A program made the position numbers and the translations under genes. Positions 52,276 through 61,168 of a DNA stretch of 64,000 nucleotides are shown here, piece after piece; position 1 is the first letter of the stretch; every line of letters starts with the position of its first letter. The notes below the pieces were generated by a model that was not told the DNA's origin, did not search any database, and saw nothing but the letters and a program-made list of their open reading frames with translations. Source of the DNA: Bacteroidaceae bacterium (lineage in GTDB: Bacteria; Bacteroidota; Bacteroidia; Bacteroidales; Bacteroidaceae); assembly GCA_017619585.1 (NCBI GenBank), contig JAFZSA010000005.1, positions 14,581 to 78,580 on the forward strand, in the 5' to 3' direction.

Positions 52276-55218
52276 TTATTTGCATAATGTGGTGGCAGGC
52301 CCCATGTAGGAGCGCTTCATGCCTCCAAAATCCAAGACAATCTTCTGTAGCATGGTGCCAGGGTCCTGACAGGTAATACGAACGGTATGCTTGCCGGGTT
52401 TCTTTACGTAGAGCGTACACTTGTTGATACGGGCATTGCGCTGCACACTCTCGTACCACCCCTGAGCATATTCCCACGAGTTGGTAGCGCAGTGCATCAG
52501 CAGTCCGTCATCTATGCGAACACCATACTGGTTCTCTATGTTGGTGCGCTCATGTCCGGCAAAGCCACGGTCCACACTGGTGGTGAAGGTGGGCATCACA
52601 TAGGTGTACACATCCACCATTCCCTGTTCCCAGGTGTAGAAGTCATACTCCAGATAAGGAGCATTGCGGGCTCGGCTGTTCTGGCGGGCTATCACAGGGT
52701 CGCCCATCATGATGACGGTATCTTCGCAACCTAGGTTAGGAACCTCTATCATCTTTGTTGCCTGGTTCTCGTTCTTACGCATAAAGCCTGCTGCAGGAAT
52801 GGATATCACACCGTTGTCCTCGACATAAAGTCCCTTCAGCTCGTCTGTAGATGGAGTTGCGGGGTTGAAGGCATTTACCATTACGGTCTGCTCTGTTCCA
52901 TTATTGTCTCTGAGGGTGATGAGGCCCGTTTCTTCCTCGCCTTGCGGAACCTTCTCCCAATCTACGCTGACTGTTATGCGCTGCTGCAAGGGGGTACTGC
53001 CCTTACTCTGGCTCAGCCGAATCCATTCCTTGTTGCCTTTTGCCTCCCAGTTAAGTGTACCTTGCCCCTGGTTATATACATCTATATAATAGGTACGTGT
53101 GGGCAGGAATTTGCTAAAGGTGGGCAGAGTCTGCATGGCACGGGGACCACGAGTGCCGTATTCCCCTTCGGCTATCACTCCCAGCTTAGCATTTGGAGCG
53201 AGTGTGGCATCGCGCAGTTCAGGTTTCTCGAAATAGGAGGCTGTCACACCCTGGGTCATACTCATGATATGCTCCCATTTGCCGTTCTCCAGACTGTTGT
53301 ATCCTTTGGTAATAATCTGAAGAGAGTCATAACATTGCAGCGCCTCTGCCTTCGCCTGAGCGGTAGCAGCACGGTTCTGCAGGGCATACCAGCGGTTTAT
53401 CTGTCCGCCTATGGTCATGCGGTTCATCAGTTCGCAGCCCTTCACAGGATAGTAAACAGACTGGTAGAAGCAGCTGCGTTTCTCGGCAGGCATCTTAGCC
53501 AGCATATCCTCTGCAATGGCACCAATGCGACGGTATTCTGCCAGTCGGTTTTCTGCTTCGTTGTAGTTGGTTAGCGAGAACTCTGTATCTGTCTTCTGTT
53601 CGCGTGCATGGTCGTCGCTGGCCCATTCCTGTCCCCATCCCATACATTCGGGGCGACGTTGGAAAGCCAGACGGTAGAAGGTGCGGAAGATGTCCTTGTA
53701 CACCTCCTTGTTCTCGTTGCCCAACAGGTTGCAGGTCCATTCTGTACGATAGTCGGCACAGCGATTATAATCGAAACTGTCTATATCATAGGCCATAGCC
53801 AGGAAGAGGTCAATAGCAAACTCGCACGATTTGATGTCGCCGGCATTGAGCAGCCAGATGCGGTCGGCAGTCAGGTCATAGGCTTTCTTCAACTCTTCGT
53901 ACATGTGATTGGGCGATTGAGTATTCATCCACAGGTGGTCGTGGGGACGGCCCAGGTAGGAGACGTGGTAGTACACACCGCTGCGTCCTGAACGCTTCTG
54001 CTCTTCAGGGCTGGAGAGGCGCTTCATATAGCCGTAGTTATCGTCGGGCCATATAATGGTGACATCGTCGGGCAGCTTCAGCCCTTTGTCATACACATCC
54101 AATACTTCCTTATAGGGAGTGAAGGCTTGCGGAATTGTCTCAGGTGCCTTTCCTGTAGCTTTGGCTACCATCTGTCGCTGAGCCTCCAGAGCAGCCTGCA
54201 TAGTGTTCTTGCGTTCTGTCATGTCGTTACCGCCAGCCATTGCCACATCATGTAAGCCACGTAGTGCCAGTGTGTAAACATTCTCGAACGGTGCCAATTC
54301 CAGAGCACGGGCATTCAGTACGCTATCCACACCTTTGCGGTTGTTGATGTAATCCCATGCCCCATATTTCTCCTTTTTCCATTCGCTGGCAGTATTCAGC
54401 AGCAGAGGTTCGCAGTGGCTGGAGCCCATGACAATGGCAAAGGTATCTGCAACGAGTCGGTTCTCTGGTACCTGATGGAAAGCCAATGAGGCTTCGTGCA
54501 TGGCAGGACACAGATAGTTGGCATTCAGGCGGAGCAGCAGCTCGCAGACGGCAGCATAGGTACGGGGACCGAAGTTGCCCCTGTCCTTCTCGTAGTTACG
54601 CTTGGCCCAGCGCAAAAGTCCCCAGTCCTCATCGTTGATGAATACACCACGATAGCGGACACTGGGTGTACGTGAGGTAAAGCTGTTCACCTGCAGCAGG
54701 CATGTGGAATGCTTAGGAGTAGGGGCATCCAACCACCAGCGCCAGGGGCTGACCCCTATGGCCCTACTGATAGAAAGCACACCGTAGGCTGTACCTCGGC
54801 GGTCACTTCCAGCTACAACAATAGCCTTCTTAACTCCTTTCAAGGGGTTCTTTACCAATGCCACGTGGTAGCGTTCCCAGGCTCCGGTAAGACCTGTGGT
54901 ATCTATCTTGCCAGCCTTCACTAGCTGGTCAATGTCTTTGCTTTGTCCGATGGTGCCTGCGATGATGGCATAGGTAGCACCTGCTGTACCCTCCTGCACT
55001 TTCAGCTGGTTGCCGGTAGCACAAGCCACATCCTCGGCCAGCATCTTAGCGCTACGTTCCACTACCAGGGCATCATCTTTGTCATAGCAGATAACAGCCT
55101 TTTCCTTTCCGTTTACCAGAGGGAACGTGTTTCCTGTTCCCTTGTTTGTCATTTCTACCTGTGCTGCCAGTTGCAGCGAAAAAGCAGCCAAGAGGCCTAA
55201 TGCAATGCTTTTCTTCAT
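52276..55218 (-). CDS. Xylan alpha-1,2-glucuronidase, GH115
   Basis: The protein has 980 residues from MKKSIALGLLAAFSLQLAAQ (signal peptide). GH115 features include IIAGTIGQS, RGTAYGVLSISRAIGVSPWRWWLDAPTP, RYRGVFINDEDWGLLRWAKRNY, MHEASLAFHQ, the central IIWPDDNYGYMKRLS, and YYHVSYLGRPHDHLWM. The C-terminal beta domains follow. It removes (4-O-methyl)glucuronic acid from xylan and so complements the GH10 enzyme at 37 kb. The longer frame to 55275 is excluded because the promoter at 55241-55272 lies inside it. Confidence 0.95.
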   Translation of the reverse strand: MKKSIALGLLAAFSLQLAAQVEMTNKGTGNTFPLVNGKEKAVICYDKDDALVVERSAKMLAEDVACATGNQLKVQEGTAGATYAIIAGTIGQSKDIDQLVKAGKIDTTGLTGAWERYHVALVKNPLKGVKKAIVVAGSDRRGTAYGVLSISRAIGVSPWRWWLDAPTPKHSTCLLQVNSFTSRTPSVRYRGVFINDEDWGLLRWAKRNYEKDRGNFGPRTYAAVCELLLRLNANYLCPAMHEASLAFHQVPENRLVADTFAIVMGSSHCEPLLLNTASEWKKEKYGAWDYINNRKGVDSVLNARALELAPFENVYTLALRGLHDVAMAGGNDMTERKNTMQAALEAQRQMVAKATGKAPETIPQAFTPYKEVLDVYDKGLKLPDDVTIIWPDDNYGYMKRLSSPEEQKRSGRSGVYYHVSYLGRPHDHLWMNTQSPNHMYEELKKAYDLTADRIWLLNAGDIKSCEFAIDLFLAMAYDIDSFDYNRCADYRTEWTCNLLGNENKEVYKDIFRTFYRLAFQRRPECMGWGQEWASDDHAREQKTDTEFSLTNYNEAENRLAEYRRIGAIAEDMLAKMPAEKRSCFYQSVYYPVKGCELMNRMTIGGQINRWYALQNRAATAQAKAEALQCYDSLQIITKGYNSLENGKWEHIMSMTQGVTASYFEKPELRDATLAPNAKLGVIAEGEYGTRGPRAMQTLPTFSKFLPTRTYYIDVYNQGQGTLNWEAKGNKEWIRLSQSKGSTPLQQRITVSVDWEKVPQGEEETGLITLRDNNGTEQTVMVNAFNPATPSTDELKGLYVEDNGVISIPAAGFMRKNENQATKMIEVPNLGCEDTVIMMGDPVIARQNSRARNAPYLEYDFYTWEQGMVDVYTYVMPTFTTSVDRGFAGHERTNIENQYGVRIDDGLLMHCATNSWEYAQGWYESVQRNARINKCTLYVKKPGKHTVRITCQDPGTMLQKIVLDFGGMKRSYMGPATTLCK

Positions 55219-55240
55219 AATGCGTTCTTGATTTCTGCCG

Positions 55241-55272
55241 CAAAGATATGAAAAAAAACTACACACAGCCAA
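55241..55272 (-). promoter_or_regulatory. GH115 promoter
   Basis: TTG (55272-55270), 21 nt, TATCTTTG (55248-55241) on the minus strand. It gives a leader of about 18 nt to the 55218 ATG and fixes the gene start. Confidence 0.65.
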
Positions 55273-55381
55273 CATACGCTACACTTTTTTAACATCAAAC
55301 AATGTTTTTGTTTGTATATTTTTATCGGGTTAAAAAGAAAGAACCCGCATTCCAACGTTCAGAATACGGGTCTATGATGTC

Positions 55382-56749
55382 TTAGAAGTTGAACTTAGTC
55401 ATTATCTGTACCTTGTGATTGGTTACCCAGTGAAGGTCGGTCTCTGCCAGTCCGTTGGAAGCCTTCAGGTCTTTTCCGTACTGTGCCGAGGTAATCTCGT
55501 ACTCAGCACCTAACTGGAACTTGCCCCATGTGAACAGGACGGTGGGGGAGAGGCGCCACAGACGGTTCAGACTGGTAAAGCTGTTCTTGCTGAAGTAGAA
55601 GCCCTGAATATCTCCTGCGGCATTGGTAGCCAGAGCATCCTTGGTGCCAAAGTTACGTACGTAGCCGGCAAACAGAATGCCTTTCACCTGCTTGCCGTAG
55701 GTTAGCGACAACCATGATGATGAGTTGCGTGTAGGGGTGTATTCCCAAGAACCGTCCTCGTTTACGCGCTTTACGCCATAGCCACCGTTCAGGTTCATGT
55801 GCTCTCCTGCCTGTGCAAAGACAGTCTTGGCTTTCAGGCTGAAGTCCTTGTGTTTGTACTGGAGGTACAGGAAGGGCGAGAAGGTTGTTATACGGTCGCT
55901 CACCTTCACCTTTACCTCCTGCCCCTGATTGTTCAGGACGGTTCCTGTGTGACGGGGTGCAATGCTCAGCACATCTACACCTGCTCTAAGCAATACATTG
56001 TTGTTGGGATGGTAGGAAAGGCCCAGATAACATTCAGGGGTATAGGCATATTTGATGTAGTTGGCCGATGCTCCCTCGGGACCGGTTGATGTGTACTGCA
56101 TCTGCCAAAGCGCAGAAGCTGTCAGGGTGAACATTTTGCCCAGCTGAGCATCCATCTTAATCTGTGGTGTTCTGCTGAAGGGGTTGAAGGGCGCACCTGT
56201 GTTCAGAGAGATGACATCGGGCATGTCGGCAGCCAAGGGATGCCATGCCTGACCCAACTGCAGGTTTATGCGTGCCAGAGCGTCGCCGCTCATGCGTAGG
56301 CTGTCCCAGGTAAGTGTCATGTAGGCTTGTCTCAGACGCATCTGGGCTGTTCCTGTACTGCCTGTCAGACCGGCATAGAAGTCAGCCTCAATCTTACCAC
56401 CGAAGCTGGTCTTGCCCCAGCGGTAATCCTTGATGTCCAGTCCCAGACGTGTTGTCAACGACAGGAAGCGCATGGTGGTCTGTGCGTTCAGGTCCTCGCG
56501 CTCGATGCCTGAGGCAGCAGCCTCAGCCTCTGTCTGGTTCCACAGGTTGTCCTTGGGCAGATAGTTGAACAGATCTCCTGTTCCAGCCACGTTCTCACGC
56601 GTATCCACAGAGAAGTAGTTGCGGATGAAGCCGTAGGGCTTGAAGTGACTGTTAATATGTTCCTTAACTTTCTCGTTTTTTGTTTCTTGCGCCTGTACTG
56701 CATTCATGCAGGTAAATGCCAGCAGGCCACAGATAAGAATTCTTTTCAT
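55382..56749 (-). CDS. Outer-membrane porin-like beta-barrel
   Basis: The 455 residues begin with a signal peptide (MKRILICGLLAFTCMNAVQAQ). The rest is alternating amphipathic strands with many aromatic girdle residues, and it ends in a Phe-terminated final strand (HKVQIMTKFNF), the usual signal for BAM-dependent assembly. A DcaP/porin-like pattern (KPYGFIRNYFSVDTRENV; MRFLSLTTRLGLDI; GKIEADF) is visible. Substrate unknown. The promoter at 56772-56803 rules out the upstream ATG at 56770. ATGs at 56761 and 56749 are both possible, and 56749 directly starts the signal peptide. Confidence 0.82.
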   Translation of the reverse strand: MKRILICGLLAFTCMNAVQAQETKNEKVKEHINSHFKPYGFIRNYFSVDTRENVAGTGDLFNYLPKDNLWNQTEAEAAASGIEREDLNAQTTMRFLSLTTRLGLDIKDYRWGKTSFGGKIEADFYAGLTGSTGTAQMRLRQAYMTLTWDSLRMSGDALARINLQLGQAWHPLAADMPDVISLNTGAPFNPFSRTPQIKMDAQLGKMFTLTASALWQMQYTSTGPEGASANYIKYAYTPECYLGLSYHPNNNVLLRAGVDVLSIAPRHTGTVLNNQGQEVKVKVSDRITTFSPFLYLQYKHKDFSLKAKTVFAQAGEHMNLNGGYGVKRVNEDGSWEYTPTRNSSSWLSLTYGKQVKGILFAGYVRNFGTKDALATNAAGDIQGFYFSKNSFTSLNRLWRLSPTVLFTWGKFQLGAEYEITSAQYGKDLKASNGLAETDLHWVTNHKVQIMTKFNF

Positions 56750-56771
56750 TGTCTTTTCCATAAAATGCACA

Positions 56772-56803
56772 CAAAGATAAAATGTTTTTTGTTTTTAAGC
56801 AAA
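56772..56803 (-). promoter_or_regulatory. Promoter of the porin-like gene
   Basis: TTTG (56803-56800), 20 nt, TATCTTTG (56779-56772) on the minus strand is an exact consensus. A TATTTTTG box for the divergent phosphodiesterase gene lies at 56843-56850. Confidence 0.7.
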
Positions 56804-56887
56804 TATAACGTTTGTAAATGATGGACACTCTGGATAATTCTTTATTTTTGCGAGGTGATAAAACCGATTAATTCTTTTTTTTGAACT

Positions 56888-57658
56888 ATGAGATACTTCC
56901 TTTTGCTGGTCTTGATGGCCGTTTTATCTGCAGGTAGTTGTCTGGCTCAGACAGCTGGTACACAAACTATTGCCCACCGTGGCGACTGGATGCCTGAGGG
57001 CTCTGCCCAGAACTCGCGTGCTTCGCTCCGGCGTGCTCTTGATCTTGGCATCTTTGGTTCCGAGATTGATATATGGCTTACCCGCGACGGACATATTATG
57101 GTCAATCACGACCGTACCTTTCAGGGTATCACCCCTGAGGATACTACCTATGCTGCCTGCAAGAAGATACGCCTGAAAAACGGAGAACGCATGCCCCAGC
57201 TGAAGGACTTGCTAAAGATTCTTAAGAAGAGCAAGAGTCCAACCCGTCTGGTGGTTGAAGTCAAGAGCCATAGCCTTCCGCAACGGAGTCGTGACTGTGC
57301 AGCCGCTGCCGTTGCTGCCATCCGTAAATACGGGGTGGAAGACCGTGTGCTCTATATTTCCTTCTCCATCGAGGCGTGCGAGACCATTCATCAGTTGGCT
57401 CCCAAGGCCGATGTTGCCTATCTCTCTGGTAACCGTGCTCCTAAGGAATTGCATGACATGGGATTGACGGGTATCGACTACAACATAAAAGTCTTCCGTC
57501 AGCATCCTGAGTGGGTGGCAGAGGCTCATGCACTGGGTATGAATGTGAATGTGTGGACGGTGGATGAGGCTGAGGATATTCAGGCCATGCAGCAACTGGG
57601 TGTTGACTATATCACCACCAACAAACCCGCCCTTTGCGAGGAACTCGTTAACCGCTAA
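56888..57658 (+). CDS. Glycerophosphodiester phosphodiesterase family protein, exported
   Basis: The 256 residues carry a signal peptide (MRYFLLLVLMAVLSAGSCLAQ). The GDPD barrel has TIAHRGDWMPEGSAQNS (His/Arg/Glu site), GSEIDIWLTRDGHIMVNHDRTFQG (metal Glu/Asp and the second catalytic His), VVEVKSH, and the C-terminal VNVWTVDEAEDIQAMQQLGVDYITTNKP. It hydrolyses glycerophosphodiesters in the periplasm. Its last codons begin the 7-nt array that follows. Confidence 0.93.
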   Translation: MRYFLLLVLMAVLSAGSCLAQTAGTQTIAHRGDWMPEGSAQNSRASLRRALDLGIFGSEIDIWLTRDGHIMVNHDRTFQGITPEDTTYAACKKIRLKNGERMPQLKDLLKILKKSKSPTRLVVEVKSHSLPQRSRDCAAAAVAAIRKYGVEDRVLYISFSIEACETIHQLAPKADVAYLSGNRAPKELHDMGLTGIDYNIKVFRQHPEWVAEAHALGMNVNVWTVDEAEDIQAMQQLGVDYITTNKPALCEELVNR

Positions 57659-57709
57659 CCGCTAACCGCTAACCCCTAACCCCTACCCCCTAACTTCTAA
57701 CCCCTAACC
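57647..57709. repeat. Nine 7-nt NCTAACC units (telomere-like array)
   Basis: Units run without a break: GTTAACC, GCTAACC, GCTAACC, CCTAACC, CCTACCC, CCTAACT, TCTAACC, CCTAACC, GCTAACC. The first two lie in the last codons and stop of the phosphodiesterase gene. The unit matches the array at 34004-34038 on its coding strand. Confidence 0.85.
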
Positions 57710-57715
57710 GCTAAC

Positions 57716-57752
57716 CAAAAATCCCCCTGCATTTCTCAACGCAGAGGGATTG
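57716..57752 (-). terminator. Terminator of the TlpA-type gene
   Basis: Stem AATCCCCCTGC (57720-57730)/GCAGAGGGATT (57741-57751) with one mismatch. On the minus strand it is followed by TTTTT, 50 nt beyond the gene's stop. Confidence 0.65.
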
Positions 57753-57803
57753 TAGGCGCCAATTATTTACCTTAAAACTAACTATAAACCATTCAGTGTT
57801 ATT

Positions 57804-60539
57804 TTATTCCTTTAGCAACTCTTCTATCGTCACGCCTTCTCTTCGCTTGCCGTTCTTGTCCAGGATAAAGTGATAGGGAATGCCAGAGAACTGGAACTTC
57901 TCCTGCAGATAGCCCCATTCGGAGCGAGTGATATGGATGTGCTCACCCTTGATGTTGTTAGGCTCAAGGAAGGGACGGCATTGCTCTTCCGTATCATCCG
58001 TAATATAGAGGTACTTGACAGGCTTGTCCTTGTTGGCATCCACCTCATCGCGCATATTCAGCATCAAACCACGGCAGGGACCGCATGACATTTCCCAGAA
58101 GTCAACATAGAGCACATTACCCTTGTACGGCTCAATGATGCGTTGGAAGATGCTATCCGCTTTAGTCATTGGCTTATCTTCCACCACCTTCATTTCGTAC
58201 TCCTTGATGTGTTCGTTGTATGCAATCACCGCCTGACGCATAATCTCGGGGTGGGATATAACGGAGAATATCTTTGCAACTTCATCTGCTATAAAATCGT
58301 TCGCCTTTTCTTTCATTTGAGATACAAGGACGTCTCGATACTTAAAAGTATAGCCGACAAGTTTATGAAGCATACTTACTTGCGCGCAAAAATCGGTGGG
58401 GCTGAGTTTTAACTTATCTTGCAGTTCGTTCATCGCCTCTTTTTCATCAGCACCAAAAATTAGATTCCCATTATGGGCATATATTATGGGACTCAAGAGT
58501 ACAAACTGTATTCTGTTGAAGAAAGAAAAATCGCCGCTAATCATCAAAAGGGGATTGTCAAGCATATAACGCTCACGGGGAGCTGCAAAACTGAAGAACT
58601 TTGGCCAAATCTCCCCAGTATCAAATCCATCCCTTTCATGTCTCATGTAATAATCGCAGATATGTTCCGTGTATGCCGCTACGATGTATGTACGGATAAT
58701 ATCCGAAGCCATCGGTGAGCAACCATCCAGTTCAGGCAAGCCGGCGTTTATTCTACACACCATTTCATCCAAACGGGCCACCAACTCATCTTTCCGTTTC
58801 AGCAAGGAATCAGGAGTTAGATTGTTTTTTTCAGCACTTGGGTTGTAATCTGCAGAGAAATCGCAATATGTACTTCTTATCTTTTTTGTCAGTTTGGATA
58901 CCTCTCCGCTTAATCCTGTTCCATCAAGGGTGACACCCTCCTTCTTAGTTGGCTTTGTGATGTCAATGGTTATGTCCACCGTGTCGCCAGGGCATGCATA
59001 AACCTCTGCAATAGGATAGACGAACAGATACATGGGATAAGGCACTTGCAGGTTCAGGGAGAAGGTACCGTCCTCCTTGATTTCGAACAATGTGGTCTTC
59101 TCTGTGCCAGCAATGTAATTGCGCATGAGTGCAGAGATTCGTCCTTCAAATTGTTTTGCGATTTGCGGGCCGCCGGGAATGATACGCCCTTTTATCACCA
59201 CCTCGCCTCCATGCAGAGGTAGTTGATTCATATCCGCACAGGGATAGTTCAGCAACTGCGGAGTTTTCCCCTTCTTGAGTTTTATCTTTACAGGCTTTTC
59301 TGTTTCTTTGTTAGCCAGAACTTTTATCTTCTCCTGGATAGCATTCCGGTCAAAGTAATTGGCGGCGGCTCCGGGGCTGATGATGCGGAAGGCCATGTCG
59401 GGGTTGGTAACAGTAGGGGTGCCTAAAAGGCTTGTGAAGCGTGAATCCGCTACGCCGTTCACCATCATGCCGTTCTGGCGGCAGGTGTTGACAACCTTAG
59501 CCAGGTCCTTGCTTGCCATCCGTCCCGGCTGGATACAGAAGCTACGGCCGTCGCCTGTGAGCATGGGGGTTATCCATTCTGCGCTATAAAATGCGATGGG
59601 CATTTGGTTGTTATAGACGTTCAGCCACTTCATGACAGCTTTTTCCAGTATGGAGAGCCAGATATAGGTGCCGTTCTCTCCCATGCTGAAAAACTCTTTG
59701 TCACTCTGCGGAAAGCGGTTGCTGACGCATACCTGGATGGGTTTGCCTTCGGGGGCGAACATATCCACGCAGAACGAGTCCGGGGCCTCCTGACGGATGA
59801 TGGACTTTATGAAATCGGGGTACATGCTGGCCATATCCTTCAGCACGCCAAGGGCATTGGACAGGATTATGCCTTCCTGTTGAATATCTGCCAATAGGGG
59901 CTTTCCGTTGGGAAAGAGGTTGACGTTATACGCTTCCGTCTGCTCTTTGTCATCATCAAATGCCTCCTTCTTGCTTTCCAGCCAAAGTTTCTCATCCGGC
60001 TTAGCCTGTTTGCAGAGTTGGAAATGGCGCCCCATGGGGGTGCGGCTGCTATAGGTTAGGTCTGTAAAATGTGTTAGCAGCCCATTTAGCTTGCCGTTGC
60101 AGAATCCTTTCTTGCTGTTGATTGAAACAGGCAGCTGCTCAGTATCGGGCTTAGGATTTAGTATGTAGAAGGCGCGTGTCAGGCTGTCTCCGCCCAATGT
60201 CAGAATGACTTCTCCGTCAGCCTTCAGTATCCTCAAATCCTTATTACCGAAGATAGGTTCGTTGAAGGTAAGAACCGGGCCTTGGATGGAACATTCGCGT
60301 TCGAAGTCACCTTGCTGGGTGTATTTCCATATGGCATGTGTGGCATCCTTCAGGATGATTCTTTCTATGGGGTCTGCCCCCATGGTGTTCATGGGATGAT
60401 AATCTGAGAACCATCCGTCCCGTACATTACCCCATTGGTGTAGAACCAGTTCTTTACCAATCAGGTTACTCCAATCTGTGGCGCTTGTGGTCAGCGAGAA
60501 TGAAATCGCCAACAAGGCGATGATTAATGTCTTTTTCAT
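57804..60539 (-). CDS. Large exported protein with C-terminal TlpA-type thioredoxin domain
   Basis: The protein has 911 residues with a signal peptide (MKKTLIIALLAISFSLTTSA). The first 450 residues are of unknown type. A beta-sandwich with VIKGRIIPGGP...GTFSLNLQVPYPMYLFV follows. It resembles the DUF4369-like domains that precede thioredoxin folds in Bacteroidetes. A helical region comes next, and residues from about 785 form a thioredoxin fold with VDFWEMSCGPCRGLM (CGPC redox site) and the cis-Pro segment SGIPYHFILDKNG. It is probably a periplasmic thiol-disulfide oxidoreductase or redox-linked sensor. It is much longer than usual TlpA proteins. Confidence 0.82.
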   Translation of the reverse strand: MKKTLIIALLAISFSLTTSATDWSNLIGKELVLHQWGNVRDGWFSDYHPMNTMGADPIERIILKDATHAIWKYTQQGDFERECSIQGPVLTFNEPIFGNKDLRILKADGEVILTLGGDSLTRAFYILNPKPDTEQLPVSINSKKGFCNGKLNGLLTHFTDLTYSSRTPMGRHFQLCKQAKPDEKLWLESKKEAFDDDKEQTEAYNVNLFPNGKPLLADIQQEGIILSNALGVLKDMASMYPDFIKSIIRQEAPDSFCVDMFAPEGKPIQVCVSNRFPQSDKEFFSMGENGTYIWLSILEKAVMKWLNVYNNQMPIAFYSAEWITPMLTGDGRSFCIQPGRMASKDLAKVVNTCRQNGMMVNGVADSRFTSLLGTPTVTNPDMAFRIISPGAAANYFDRNAIQEKIKVLANKETEKPVKIKLKKGKTPQLLNYPCADMNQLPLHGGEVVIKGRIIPGGPQIAKQFEGRISALMRNYIAGTEKTTLFEIKEDGTFSLNLQVPYPMYLFVYPIAEVYACPGDTVDITIDITKPTKKEGVTLDGTGLSGEVSKLTKKIRSTYCDFSADYNPSAEKNNLTPDSLLKRKDELVARLDEMVCRINAGLPELDGCSPMASDIIRTYIVAAYTEHICDYYMRHERDGFDTGEIWPKFFSFAAPRERYMLDNPLLMISGDFSFFNRIQFVLLSPIIYAHNGNLIFGADEKEAMNELQDKLKLSPTDFCAQVSMLHKLVGYTFKYRDVLVSQMKEKANDFIADEVAKIFSVISHPEIMRQAVIAYNEHIKEYEMKVVEDKPMTKADSIFQRIIEPYKGNVLYVDFWEMSCGPCRGLMLNMRDEVDANKDKPVKYLYITDDTEEQCRPFLEPNNIKGEHIHITRSEWGYLQEKFQFSGIPYHFILDKNGKRREGVTIEELLKE

Positions 60540-60589
60540 CGTATGTAATACCTATATTTTAATTGAGTGTGTTAGTTTTATTCCTCTGT

Positions 60590-61138
60590 TCACTTCGCAT
60601 TGATGCTAATGCTATCAGACGTCTGGTAGGTCCCGGTAAGACGGAGAACCAGGGGCGATTCGGCGAAGTTGCCATATACCTTGATGGAGTAGGAGAAGGG
60701 ACCTTCCTCTGCATCTGCAGGGTGAAGCATGGCTCGGATGGCAAGATACTCTCCGGGTTCCGTATCGGTGGGCAGAGTCATGTGTGTCTTCTTGGAGATT
60801 TTATGTTCCTTCGCTTTGCCTTCTTCGTACTTTGTCCATTGAACGTGGTATTCTTTTTTGACCGTTTGGCTCCCACGGGGATAGACAAGTTCTATACGGT
60901 CGCTGGAGGGTATCACGCTGTCGATGCACAGATCTTCACTTCCAGTATTCTCTATCAGCCATTCTCTGCCCTTCGAGTAGTTGGGCTTGTTCATTACGGT
61001 GTCAATGTCGCACTCGGTTTTACTTATCAATGTGATTTCTGTTCCAGTTTCCTCACCGGACTCGTAAGAGATGAAACCGCAACTATTGAGCAGGCTGGCA
61101 CATGCTAGCGCTGCTACCGTTATTAATGCCTTTTTCAT
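60590..61138 (-). CDS. DUF1573-like lipoprotein
   Basis: The 182 residues carry a lipoprotein signal (LITVAALACASLLNSC, Cys at 20). An Ig-like beta domain follows: IENTGSEDLCIDSVIPSSDRIELVYPRGSQTVKKEYHVQW and the ending SPLVLRLTGTYQ. This is the pattern of DUF1573 proteins, which are common next to thioredoxin-type genes in Bacteroidetes. It sits 50 nt upstream of the TlpA-type gene on the same strand. Function unknown. Confidence 0.75.
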   Translation of the reverse strand: MKKALITVAALACASLLNSCGFISYESGEETGTEITLISKTECDIDTVMNKPNYSKGREWLIENTGSEDLCIDSVIPSSDRIELVYPRGSQTVKKEYHVQWTKYEEGKAKEHKISKKTHMTLPTDTEPGEYLAIRAMLHPADAEEGPFSYSIKVYGNFAESPLVLRLTGTYQTSDSISINAK

Positions 61139-61168
61139 TGTGTGTTATTCCTAATTTTATTAGTGTGT

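Noticed and set aside
57647..57709. True telomere or replicon end
   Set aside because: The array is only 63 bp, embedded between intact chromosomal genes, and recurs in other gene junctions.
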